NCBI RefSeq assembly: GCF_030162935.1
Contig: NZ_JASAUZ010000001.1
Location: 186,001-250,000 of the forward strand
From: Comamonas halotolerans
Lineage (GTDB): Bacteria > Pseudomonadota > Gammaproteobacteria > Burkholderiales > Burkholderiaceae_C
Direction: 5' to 3'
DNA: 64,000 nucleotides
Positions within the stretch are counted from its first letter, which is position 1, and every line of letters begins with the position of its first letter. The translations under genes and the position numbers were made by a program. The notes below the pieces were generated by a model. That model searched no databases, had not been told where the DNA came from, and saw only the letters and a list, made by a program, of their open reading frames with translations. Shown here piece after piece: positions 1-7,369 of the stretch.

Positions 1-2
1 TG

Positions 3-185
3 GGCACAGCAGGTTTTATCTGGCTGGCTGCAGGTGGTCTGCTCTACACCATTGGCATAGTGTTCTTTGTCTTTGATGGACGCGTACGGCATTTCCACGG
101 TATCTGGCATCTGTTTGTCCTGGGTGGCAGCGTGCTGCACTTCATCACCATCCTGGGCTATGTCTTGCCCAACAACACCGCCTGA
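3..185 (+). CDS. Hemolysin III / TrhA (PAQR-type) membrane protein, C-terminal fragment
   Basis: The window opens inside this gene; the frame starts at base 3 and only the last 60 residues are present. They form two hydrophobic segments joined by a short loop reading FDGRVRHFHGIWHLFV, then VLHFITILGYVLP. The HxxWHLFVLxGSxxHF pattern is typical of the last two helices of hemolysin III/TrhA proteins, inner-membrane PAQR-type proteins linked to membrane energetics; the conserved histidines are present. The start and upstream context lie outside the window. Confidence 0.8.
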   Translation, partial: GTAGFIWLAAGGLLYTIGIVFFVFDGRVRHFHGIWHLFVLGGSVLHFITILGYVLPNNTA

Positions 186-217
186 TACAGCAATGCCTCC
201 GGAGGCAGACTGCTGTC

Positions 218-898
218 TCAGGCCAGCCGCAGCTCTGGCGGGGCCAGTATTTCATCCCAGGTCACACCAGCCAAAGGCTCCCAGTGCGCCACGATAATCC
301 AGCGCGGAGACTCAGGAGCACTGGCCAGCTCCTCACCAAGACGATCCAGAGCCTTGCTCAGGTAACGAATGCTGGAGCTATCCAGAGCAGCAACGGGCTC
401 CTCAATCACTGTCAACCGTGCGCCACTTGCCAGCCCGGCTGCAATGCCCAACTTGCGCAAGCTGCCTGTTGAAAGATGCCATAACGGTTTGGCTAAATGC
501 TCTTCAAGCTCAAACCCCTGGCAATGCTCGCTCCAAGCGCCATCACTCCATGTTGGCCAACGCTGCGCAACTTGCTGCAGCCACTGCTGCGCAGATATTT
601 CACTATCTTGCAATTCAAGACGCGGGTTGTGCCAGTACACCTGTGCCTGATAGGCAGCGGTATCACGCTGGGTGTTCAGCCCCGCACATTCCACCCTGCC
701 GGATCGCGGCATTGCATAACCAGTTAATACCGCCAGCCACTGCGATGCTATCTCCCCCGTTTCATCCAGCAGCACATTCACGCCTGGGCGTATTTGTTCG
801 GACCAGCCATTCCCCTCTGCACTCACCCCATGCGGCGAAACTCCCTCCCAAAGCATGAGCTGCGGCTGTGTGCAGCATTCACCCTGTGCCTTTATCAC
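218..898 (-). CDS. Degenerate ABC-type ATPase domain protein lacking the P-loop
   Basis: A 226-residue soluble protein laid out like one ABC ATP-binding domain. The signature-like stretch LSTGS (about 142-146), a Walker B-like RLTVIEEP (161-168), a D-loop ALD (171-173) and an H-loop-like IIVAHW near the C-terminus appear in the right order. Where the Walker A loop should follow VNVLL there is DETGEIAS (45-52), without glycine-rich GKS/T, and the Walker B aspartate is glutamate. Nucleotide hydrolysis is therefore doubtful. I chose GTG at 898 because AAGGGAG lies just upstream; an in-frame TTG at 940 is the alternative. No permease or binding-protein gene is adjacent, so it may be regulatory or vestigial. 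Confidence 0.6.
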   Translation of the reverse strand: MIKAQGECCTQPQLMLWEGVSPHGVSAEGNGWSEQIRPGVNVLLDETGEIASQWLAVLTGYAMPRSGRVECAGLNTQRDTAAYQAQVYWHNPRLELQDSEISAQQWLQQVAQRWPTWSDGAWSEHCQGFELEEHLAKPLWHLSTGSLRKLGIAAGLASGARLTVIEEPVAALDSSSIRYLSKALDRLGEELASAPESPRWIIVAHWEPLAGVTWDEILAPPELRLA

Positions 899-940
899 GT
901 CATCTCCCTTGTTGTCTTGATCCGCTTTGAAATTGCCCAA

Positions 941-1784
941 CCTAGGAAGCTCGGCGTACTTTGTTAACGCAGATCACATTAGTTGACGATCAATATAACA
1001 ACCCGTATCGCTATCAATCTATACGCTACCTAAGTAAATAGCTATAGATTTTTCAATCTTGTTACGCAATGAAACATGCAAATGAAAACCCTCATTTCAC
1101 AAACTCAAGGAGCTGCGTTAGCTTCAGTCGTCAAAACAAGCAAATTTGCCCCCAATACCAGCCCCGGCGTTGGTGCAGAAGTTTGTGCAGGAGCAGGAGT
1201 GAGAAAATCGCAGAATGCAAAGACTGGTAGAAAACTCTTGTCAACATGGCTGTAAAAACTGCGACTGATGCAGCCTTGCTGTCAGAAGCTGAACACTATA
1301 TTTGTAACGTTTTGCAATGATGCACAGCAGCAACAAGCAAGCCTTTAGGGATGACTGCATCGCGACCCTAGAGCAACCGCACACAGTACAGCTGCACACC
1401 GCTATGGTCTGTGGACAAGAGGCTGTCCGAATGCCAATCACGACTTGCATCTTCAGCCATGGCGCAGCAAGCCAAATATTCATGTCCACACATGTGTGGA
1501 ACGTAACCCGCCACTTCCAGTTGCACAGAGCAGCACCCGAAGTAGTTGGAAAAACCATCGCATCCAGCTTTTACATCTCGTGCTCTGCAAGACTGACTGC
1601 ACCAAGGGCACAACATGTCGCATGAAGCTGCAGCAAGCCATGCGCAAAGCTGAGACTTCTAATCTCAAAGCAAGAGCCACTTTCAAACAAGAAGCCTCGG
1701 CACTTGCCCTAAAACACTGCCTGTCGCCACAATGCTGCGCAACACTGCTGTGTGTGGACCCCTAAAAACACCGAGAGGCTTTTC
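941..1784. other. 840-base region without a convincing gene
   Basis: The first part (about 960-1110) is AT-rich and probably carries the promoter of the minus-strand ATPase-like gene. A 57-codon frame at 1082-1255 has no Shine-Dalgarno sequence and no recognisable product. The rest contains only short overlapping frames on both strands without ribosome sites or protein-like composition. A perfect 16-bp palindrome lies at 1485-1500 and is listed separately. Confidence 0.5.
1485..1500. repeat. Perfect 16-bp palindrome in a gene-free region
   Basis: TCCACACATGTGTGGA equals its own reverse complement and the symmetry stops at both flanks. It lies 285 bases upstream of the ydfG-like start. It has no T-tract, so it is not a terminator; a dimeric regulator site is possible but unproven. 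Confidence 0.5.
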
Positions 1785-2537
1785 ATGATCGTTCTTATCA
1801 CCGGCGCATCGGCTGGTTTTGGCGCTGCCATGGCGCGTAGTTTTGTTCAAGCAGGCCACCGCGTCATTGCTACCGCACGCCGTAAAGACAAGCTGAATGT
1901 GCTTGCTCAGGAACTGGGCGAGCAGCTACTGCCCTTGGAGCTGGATGTGACCGATGCAGCAGCTGTTGCTGCCCTGCCTGAGCAACTGCCTGCGGACTGG
2001 GCCGAAGTGGATGTTCTGGTGAACAACGCTGGTCTTGCATTAGGACTGGGCCCTGCGCAAGAAGCGGACCTGACCCAGTGGGACACCATGATTGATACCA
2101 ACTGCAAGGGGCTGATTCACATGAGTCGCGCAATCCTGCCCGGGATGGTGGAACGCCAGCGCGGTCACATCATCAACATCGGCTCTACCGCCGGTAACTG
2201 GCCTTATGCCGGCGGCAATGTGTATGGCGCAAGCAAGGCCTTTGTGAAACAGTTCAGCCGCAATCTGCGCACCGACTTGTTTGGCACACCCATTCGCGTC
2301 AGCAATATCGAGCCAGGCTTGTGCGGTGGCACAGAGTTTTCCAATGTACGTTTTGGCGACGATGCCAAAGCCGCCAAGGTCTACGAAGGCGTGGAGTTCA
2401 TCACCCCTGAAGATATTGCCAATACCGTGCTCTGGATTGCCCAGGCCCCCAAACACATGAATGTGAACAGCATCGAGATCATGCCCGTGCAGCAAAGCTT
2501 TGGTGGTCTGAGCGTTCACCGCCGGCCTGCAGCCTGA
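1785..2537 (+). CDS. ydfG: SDR-family NADP-dependent 3-hydroxy acid dehydrogenase, YdfG type
   Basis: A 250-residue classical short-chain dehydrogenase. The N-terminal Rossmann motif TGASAGFG (about 6-13) is followed by ATARRKDKL, as expected for NADP-binding members; NNAG and the catalytic YGASK are in place, as is the YdfG-like PGLCGGTEFSNVRFGDD stretch. E. coli YdfG oxidises L-allo-threonine and 3-hydroxy acids and reduces malonic semialdehyde; that substrate range is known for the family, not shown here. The start is ATG 1785, preceded by GAGAGG; an upstream in-frame ATG at 1752 would only add residues before the beta strand. It is monocistronic. Confidence 0.85.
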   Translation: MIVLITGASAGFGAAMARSFVQAGHRVIATARRKDKLNVLAQELGEQLLPLELDVTDAAAVAALPEQLPADWAEVDVLVNNAGLALGLGPAQEADLTQWDTMIDTNCKGLIHMSRAILPGMVERQRGHIINIGSTAGNWPYAGGNVYGASKAFVKQFSRNLRTDLFGTPIRVSNIEPGLCGGTEFSNVRFGDDAKAAKVYEGVEFITPEDIANTVLWIAQAPKHMNVNSIEIMPVQQSFGGLSVHRRPAA

Positions 2538-2733
2538 CTGTCAGCGTCCCCGGTTATTGCACTCGTGCTTGAAGCATCAATCCGGGGATTTCATTTGACC
2601 TACCGTACACGAGCACCTAGCGCAACGCTTTGCGGTCTTTCACATCACAGCAGAGCTTAAACATTGCCTACAGCCACCCAGCGTACAAGCCCTCTAGGAT
2701 GCGTGCATGCCCACATTCACGCAAAGGTGCTGT

Positions 2734-3660
2734 ATGACCACCGCTCCTTCACAAGCAACGTCCACCATCAGTCGCCGCAGCGTCGTGCAGGCGGTAGCCT
2801 GTGCTCCTTTAATCGCCACTTTAAGCGCTTGCGCCACACGCACCTCCGCTGTTGCCAGTGCACTCACGACGACTGAGGAGTTTGCGTCTGCGCAATGGGC
2901 CACGGGAGGCGCCCGGGCCATCAATGCTGCAGCCCGTGCCTTCCAACCATTTGACGCGGCAACCAGCTCGTGCCAGCTAAGCTGCGAAGCCACCATAGGT
3001 CCTTGCCACACCACATCACCACAGCGGGTCAACATCAGTGACGGCTGGGATGGACTCCCTTTGCACATGGTCTTGCGTGTGCTTGATACACAGTGCCAGC
3101 CCGTACGCGATGCGATTGTCGAAATCTGGCACACCAACCACACCGGAGGCTACTCAGGCAACATTGTGCAAATGTGCAATAACAACGCTGCGGATATCAG
3201 CCAGCAGTTTTTTCGAGGCTATCAGCGCACGGACACACAAGGCACGGTGCGTTTTGACACCTGCTTTCCCGGCTGGTATCGAGGCCGCGCCAACCATGTG
3301 CATCTGCGCATCATGAAAGGCGAGTACAACGCCGATGACCGCGCTCAGGCCTGGGCCGTCACGCAATTGCTGTTCCCCGACGCATTGAACCAAGCCATCT
3401 TTGCAAGACAGCCCCTGTACATGCAAAAAGGACAGCCCGACACCACCTCGGACACCGACAATGTCATGGGTGGCGAGAGCAATAAAGCGCCCTATCTGTT
3501 TGACGTACACCGCGTCGATGGCGTGATGGTGGCAAGCAAAACACTGACCATTCGTACCAACCTGGATGCTGCCAGCTGCGAAATCCAGGGCAGAAGAGCG
3601 GAAGGCTTTCCAGGCCGCTCCGGGGGGCACAAGCGGCCGCCTATGCCCCCTCAAACCTGA
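2734..3660 (+). CDS. Exported intradiol ring-cleavage dioxygenase-family protein
   Basis: A 308-residue protein with the intradiol (catechol/protocatechuate) dioxygenase fold. VEIWHTNHTGGYSG, FPGWYRGRANHVHLRI and the spacing between them supply the expected Tyr, Tyr, His, His iron ligands. Unlike cytoplasmic catabolic enzymes it begins with a twin-arginine stretch (ISRRSVVQ, Arg14-Arg15), a hydrophobic run and a lipobox-like LSAC (Cys33), suggesting Tat export and possible lipidation. ATG 2734 is preferred over ATG 2707 because AAAGGTG lies just upstream. Exported members are known, usually with unknown substrates; no aromatic-catabolism genes are adjacent. The C-terminus is a proline-rich basic tail. 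Confidence 0.8.
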   Translation: MTTAPSQATSTISRRSVVQAVACAPLIATLSACATRTSAVASALTTTEEFASAQWATGGARAINAAARAFQPFDAATSSCQLSCEATIGPCHTTSPQRVNISDGWDGLPLHMVLRVLDTQCQPVRDAIVEIWHTNHTGGYSGNIVQMCNNNAADISQQFFRGYQRTDTQGTVRFDTCFPGWYRGRANHVHLRIMKGEYNADDRAQAWAVTQLLFPDALNQAIFARQPLYMQKGQPDTTSDTDNVMGGESNKAPYLFDVHRVDGVMVASKTLTIRTNLDAASCEIQGRRAEGFPGRSGGHKRPPMPPQT

Positions 3661-3842
3661 GCCTCTTTGAATCCGAAGCTCGTTCCTCCTGGCTTTTTTC
3701 GTCTGACACCGCGGTATCAATCCGTGATTTGATGGGCAACAGCCTCGGCCATCCTGCCCTGAGCTGCTGCGCCCCTTGGTGATACACAGATGCTTGGCCT
3801 AACATGCAGGCAGCTTTTGTGTTTCACTGACTTTTCGCCTGC

Positions 3843-4802
3843 ATGCAAATCATTTCCCAGACCGATACCGAACACCACCTCCCCTTCCCCGCATTGCTCA
3901 ATGCCATGGAACAAATGTTTGTTCAAGGCTGCGAAGTACCGCTGCGCCACAACCACGCCATCCCAGGGAGTACGCCTGACAGCAATGGCATCTTGCTGCT
4001 CATGCCAGCCTGGCAAACCGGCCAACGCCTCGGGGTCAAGACAGTCTCCATCTTCCCTGGCAACCATGCTCATGGATTGCCGGGGCTGCACTCGGTATAC
4101 ATCTTGTACAACGCCAACACTGGCCAGCCTTTGGCCGTGCTCGATGGTGACACCATCACCTCTCGGCGCACGGCTGCAGCATCTGCCCTGGCTGCGCGTT
4201 GGCTCAGCCGACCTGATGCTCAGAATCTGCTGGTGGTTGGCACTGGCCGTGTAGCCAGTTTGCTGCCTCAGGCCTACGGCTGCGTGCGCGACATTCAATG
4301 CATCGAAGTCTGGAACCGCAGCCCCGCCAGCGCGCACGCACTGGTTGAGCGCCTGCGCGCCCAAGGCATGAATGCCCAGCATACCCCCGACCTGGAAGCC
4401 GCCGTACGCCGTGCCGACATCGTCAGCTGCGCCACCCTCTCGACCGCGCCGCTCATCCGCGGTGAATGGCTGCAGCCCGGCTGCCACCTGGACCTGATTG
4501 GCAGCTTCACCCCAGCCATGCGCGAAAGCGATGGTGAGTGTCTGCGCAAAGCTTCTGTGTTCGCAGACACCACGGAAGCTTTGATCAAAGCCGGTGACCT
4601 GCTGAGCGCCATCGAAGAAGGCGCATGGGCCAAAGAGCGCCTGATTGCCACACTGGAGCAACTGTGCCGCAGCCAGCATCCCGGCAGACGCAATGCCGAT
4701 GAAATCACTCTCTTTAAGTCTGTGGGCAGTGCCTTGGAAGACCTGGCTGCCGCATCGCTGGCGTATGACCAGTTCAACGCTGCCCTTGCCTCAAAGAACT
4801 GA
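3843..4802 (+). CDS. Ornithine cyclodeaminase / mu-crystallin family protein
   Basis: The 319-residue protein shows the family pattern: a substrate-binding N-terminal half with RLGVKTVSIFPGN and GDTITSRRTAAAS, then an NAD(P)-binding Rossmann motif LLVVGTGRVA and a C-terminal LIGSFTPAMRE and FKSVGSALEDLAA. Relatives either deaminate ornithine to proline, reduce delta1-pyrroline-2-carboxylate or other ketimines, or make alanine-related compounds; the sequence alone does not choose between them. It is convergent with a RidA-family gene 133 bases away, a possible functional partner for reactive imines. Its own Shine-Dalgarno sequence is weak. Confidence 0.85.
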   Translation: MQIISQTDTEHHLPFPALLNAMEQMFVQGCEVPLRHNHAIPGSTPDSNGILLLMPAWQTGQRLGVKTVSIFPGNHAHGLPGLHSVYILYNANTGQPLAVLDGDTITSRRTAAASALAARWLSRPDAQNLLVVGTGRVASLLPQAYGCVRDIQCIEVWNRSPASAHALVERLRAQGMNAQHTPDLEAAVRRADIVSCATLSTAPLIRGEWLQPGCHLDLIGSFTPAMRESDGECLRKASVFADTTEALIKAGDLLSAIEEGAWAKERLIATLEQLCRSQHPGRRNADEITLFKSVGSALEDLAAASLAYDQFNAALASKN

Positions 4803-4935
4803 TCTTCCCAAAAGGTGCCTCTTGTCTTGACCCACCGTACAAGGCAAAGCGCAGCCTCAACACAAGCAACGTGGCGAATGCGGTTGCGCAGCGCGTTCTT
4901 TTTACGCTCCGCACTTGTCGCGCTTTCCGCACGCA

Positions 4936-5316
4936 TCAAGCCGCTCTGATTTGCGCGCCCATCACCACCACCTCAATCAGCCAATGTTCTCGCACCATAG
5001 GTGCCACCACTGTGCAGCGTGGTGGCGTGTGACCTGGCACAACCCACGCATCCCACACCTCGTTCATCACTGTGATGTCCGACGGGTTCTTGATAAAAAT
5101 CTGGCACGACAGAATATGCGCCTTGCTGCTGCCGCATTCAACCAGCAAACGTTCCACACGCTCCAACACCTCGGCAGTTTGCGTACGCATATCGCCGTGC
5201 GGATGAGATTCGGGCACCTGCCCAGCCAGATAGACCACACCGTTGTGCACGGCAGCTTCTGAAAAACGCTGGGAAACATGGTGACGCGTGACTGGGCCAG
5301 ATTGAGAGATGGTCAT
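4936..5316 (-). CDS. RidA (YjgF/YER057c/UK114) family protein
   Basis: At 126 residues it is a single RidA domain. It contains VVYLAGQVPES, the strand-helix-strand TAEVLERVERLLVECGSSKAHILSC region and the family C-terminal VREHWLIEVVVMGAQ. RidA proteins form trimers that hydrolyse reactive enamine/imine intermediates. The usual binding-site arginine in a CTRV-type motif appears here as RCTVVAP with a Val-Arg-Glu further on, so the subfamily may differ from the archetype. It ends toward the ornithine cyclodeaminase homologue. The start ATG 5316 fits the domain boundary. Confidence 0.85.
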   Translation of the reverse strand: MTISQSGPVTRHHVSQRFSEAAVHNGVVYLAGQVPESHPHGDMRTQTAEVLERVERLLVECGSSKAHILSCQIFIKNPSDITVMNEVWDAWVVPGHTPPRCTVVAPMVREHWLIEVVVMGAQIRAA

Positions 5317-5680
5317 GGCTTATGTGCCGCTGCGACAACGGCTTGATGAGTGATGAAAAAGGCTACTAGATTAAAACGGTTGAGCGTTATTTGTATCTTT
5401 AATTGGAAAAGCTTGCATGCAAAACCAGCGCACAGCGGCCGCAGGCTTTATGACATCAACCGAATTTGAGACGATCTTCCTGCCTGCGCACCCCGTCGCG
5501 CCGCATTTGCATGACGGCGTGGCTATGCGCAACAAAAGGCAGGAAAGACAGTGAATGGATCAGCATGACGCAGTTGTCGTTGTCGACATCTTCCGCCTAG
5601 ACTTGGATGCCCAGCAAGAGTGAGTACACCTCAGCCAGATACTGCACTGCCCATGCCCACTTTCTGCAATGCGCTTACCG
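5317..5680. other. 364-base region without a confident gene
   Basis: Upstream of the RidA gene the sequence is AT-rich (about 5340-5420), consistent with its promoter. The rest lies downstream of the DUF2149 gene. A minus-strand stretch around 5470-5650 reads as fairly protein-like sequence but is broken by an in-frame TAG and lacks a start; it may be decayed coding sequence. A 46-codon plus-strand frame from 5417 has no clear ribosome site. No obvious intrinsic terminator follows the four-gene operon. Confidence 0.4.
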
Positions 5681-6064
5681 TCACTTTCCGGGTGCCACAT
5701 CATCTGGAACGTAGATGATTTCGCCACTCTCCAATCGGTAGGCCGTGCCCACACGTTGGCCCTGGCGGGCTTGTTGCGGGTTGGTTGCATCTGCCTTGGT
5801 GGCATCAGCCACATAACGTGAGACCTTGCCTCCTTCACGGGTGATGATTTCCATGTTCGGCTGGCCTGGGTTTTTGACCACCGTGAAATCCTTGGCAGTG
5901 AGCATGTCGGCAATGCGCAGGTTGGACACCAGCGCAATCATCAGCGCCAAAGCAAACACCAGCGCCACGTCAAACAGGTTGATCAGAAAGCCCATGGGGT
6001 CCATGTCATCGCTGTCAGCGCCAACGCTCAAGCCACCGCGCAGCAGGGAGCGCCGCCTTCTCAT
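5681..6064 (-). CDS. DUF2149 protein, HmuV-like subunit of the chelatase-linked channel
   Basis: The 127-residue protein has a cytoplasmic Arg-rich start (MRRRRSLLRGG), a DPMGFLINLFDVALVFALALMIALV transmembrane helix (about 22-46) and a small soluble domain. This is the DUF2149 layout, resembling ExbD/TolR: a single helix carrying an acidic residue (the D of LFDVALVF) followed by an outer-face domain. Its ATG overlaps the stop of the ExbB-like gene by 4 bases, implying translational coupling. In Bacteroidetes hmu operons the last gene (hmuV) belongs to this family. It probably pairs with the adjacent channel to energise the TonB-dependent receptor; this is inference from context. Confidence 0.85.
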   Translation of the reverse strand: MRRRRSLLRGGLSVGADSDDMDPMGFLINLFDVALVFALALMIALVSNLRIADMLTAKDFTVVKNPGQPNMEIITREGGKVSRYVADATKADATNPQQARQGQRVGTAYRLESGEIIYVPDDVAPGK

Positions 6065-6678
6065 GATGCCTCCGCCTGCGCAGGCCCTTGCAGTCGCGCG
6101 CTCACCAGCTCCAGCAGTGACAAATCATCCATTGCCCAGCGCTGTGCCGCCTGGTGCAACAAAAATCCGATAGCACCAATCACCAGTCCCACAACCGTGG
6201 TTGCAAAAGCCACTTCCATCTTGCGCGCCAGCACTGCGATATCACCACCCGCCAAAGCCACCAGCGCAGGACCAAGCGGGATCAACGTCCCCATCAGGCC
6301 CAGCAATGGACCAATGCGTGTCATGGTTCGGAATAACGCAAGGCGGCGGTCAATGGCAAGCTCGAACTCTGTGAGCACGCGCTCATGCCAGGTGATATCG
6401 GTTGGCGCTTGGCGCAGTGCCTCCAGCGCCTGGCGCAACGTATCAGCCTTGCGCGGACTGGCGCGGGCCAGCAAATCCAGCAACTCGTGGGCGGGCACAT
6501 TGGCCAGGGCACCCGTGCTCAGGCCCGTGGCATGAGCACGCCGCACACGGTCACTCCAGCGGCCAAAGAAATCGCCCAACGCTATCAGGCAGCGCGCAAG
6601 CAAATAGAGGATGGCAACCACCACCGGCACCTGCAGCGCGGTCGAAATCCATGAGAGAGTGTGTATCAACGATTCCAT
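6061..6678 (-). CDS. MotA/TolQ/ExbB-family proton channel subunit (HmuU-like)
   Basis: A 205-residue inner-membrane protein with an N-terminal helix (about 15-35), a cytoplasmic helical segment and two further helices. The second contains RIGPLLGLMGTLIPLGPAL, the glycine/proline-rich signature of the TolQ/ExbB/MotA family, and the third AFATTVVGLVIGAIGF carries the conserved Thr pair. These proteins use the proton gradient to drive TonB-type or Tol-type machines. It lies between the HmuT-like and DUF2149 genes and overlaps the latter by 4 bases. Its place next to a receptor gene suggests a dedicated energising complex. Confidence 0.88.
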   Translation of the reverse strand: MESLIHTLSWISTALQVPVVVAILYLLARCLIALGDFFGRWSDRVRRAHATGLSTGALANVPAHELLDLLARASPRKADTLRQALEALRQAPTDITWHERVLTEFELAIDRRLALFRTMTRIGPLLGLMGTLIPLGPALVALAGGDIAVLARKMEVAFATTVVGLVIGAIGFLLHQAAQRWAMDDLSLLELVSARLQGPAQAEAS

Positions 6679-6703
6679 ATTCGTGTTGTTTTTTCCAGAT
6701 AAA

Positions 6704-7369
6704 TCAACGCAGGCGTTGCATCAGCAAGCCCACGGCAGCAAGCGCCGCCACAATCACAGCGACCCAGACAAGTCGCCCGCCCCACAACGGCACCTGATCT
6801 ACAAGCGCTTGCATGGCAGGCCGGGCCAGCCACAAGGCAGCTACAGCCTGGGCTGCGTGCAATCCCACGCGCAAGGTGCAGCGCAATGGCCTCTCTGGCA
6901 GCGCCCAGCCAAGCAGCGCCACAGCCAGGCACAGCAAGAGTGCAAAGCCTGCGCCGCACAGCCACGCCAGCGTGTCGTAGTCCCAGCCATCAACCAGCAG
7001 CATCACGGCCACCTGGGCCAAGAACAGCGACAGCAGCGCCGACGGCGGCGGCAGCCAGCCTAGCCTGCGCCACCATCCTGAAAGCGCAGCTTCCTGCGCC
7101 TGCGCAAGCCGCACGGCATGGCTGCCGAACAGCAACGCCTCCGCCAGCAGTAACGCAGCCAGATCCTGCCTGCGCTGCGACGATGAAACCCAGCGCAAAA
7201 TTTCTGCGGCGCTGGTGCGGCTGGCCAGCTCGCCAGAGGCGAGCAGCGCCACAGCCAGCGCCAATGCCACGCCACACTGATGCGCACGCCCCCACTCTGC
7301 CGCTTGCAACGCAAACAGCACAATGCAACAGGCCACAAGCAGCAGCAAGATGCTGCCATCGACATTCAT
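6704..7369 (-). CDS. Multi-spanning membrane protein of the chelatase operon (HmuT-like position)
   Basis: This 221-residue protein has about six predicted hydrophobic helices separated by short Arg-rich loops, and no recognisable catalytic motif. Its ATG overlaps the stop codon of the CobN-like gene (ATGA, 4 bases), so the two are almost certainly co-translated. In hmu operons a membrane protein of unknown function (HmuT) sits at exactly this position between the CobN-like protein and the ExbB-like channel. I cannot prove homology by eye, so the assignment rests on position, size and topology. It could be a scaffold or permease for the released metal or ligand. Confidence 0.6.
   Translation of the reverse strand: MNVDGSILLLLVACCIVLFALQAAEWGRAHQCGVALALAVALLASGELASRTSAAEILRWVSSSQRRQDLAALLLAEALLFGSHAVRLAQAQEAALSGWWRRLGWLPPPSALLSLFLAQVAVMLLVDGWDYDTLAWLCGAGFALLLCLAVALLGWALPERPLRCTLRVGLHAAQAVAALWLARPAMQALVDQVPLWGGRLVWVAVIVAALAAVGLLMQRLR

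Noticed and set aside
195-206. GCCTCCGGAGGC palindrome between the first two genes
   Set aside because: It has no loop or T-tract and such GC palindromes are expected by chance in GC-rich DNA.
1082-1255. 57-codon frame as a possible peptide gene
   Set aside because: No Shine-Dalgarno sequence and no conserved feature; it is noted only within the gap entry.
2547-2588. TCCCCGG/CCGGGGA hairpin after the ydfG-like gene as a terminator
   Set aside because: The loop is 28 bases and no proper T-run follows, so it is unlikely to terminate.
5470-5650. Minus-strand stretch that reads like protein with one TAG
   Set aside because: It is too short and I recognise no family, so it is not called as a pseudogene.
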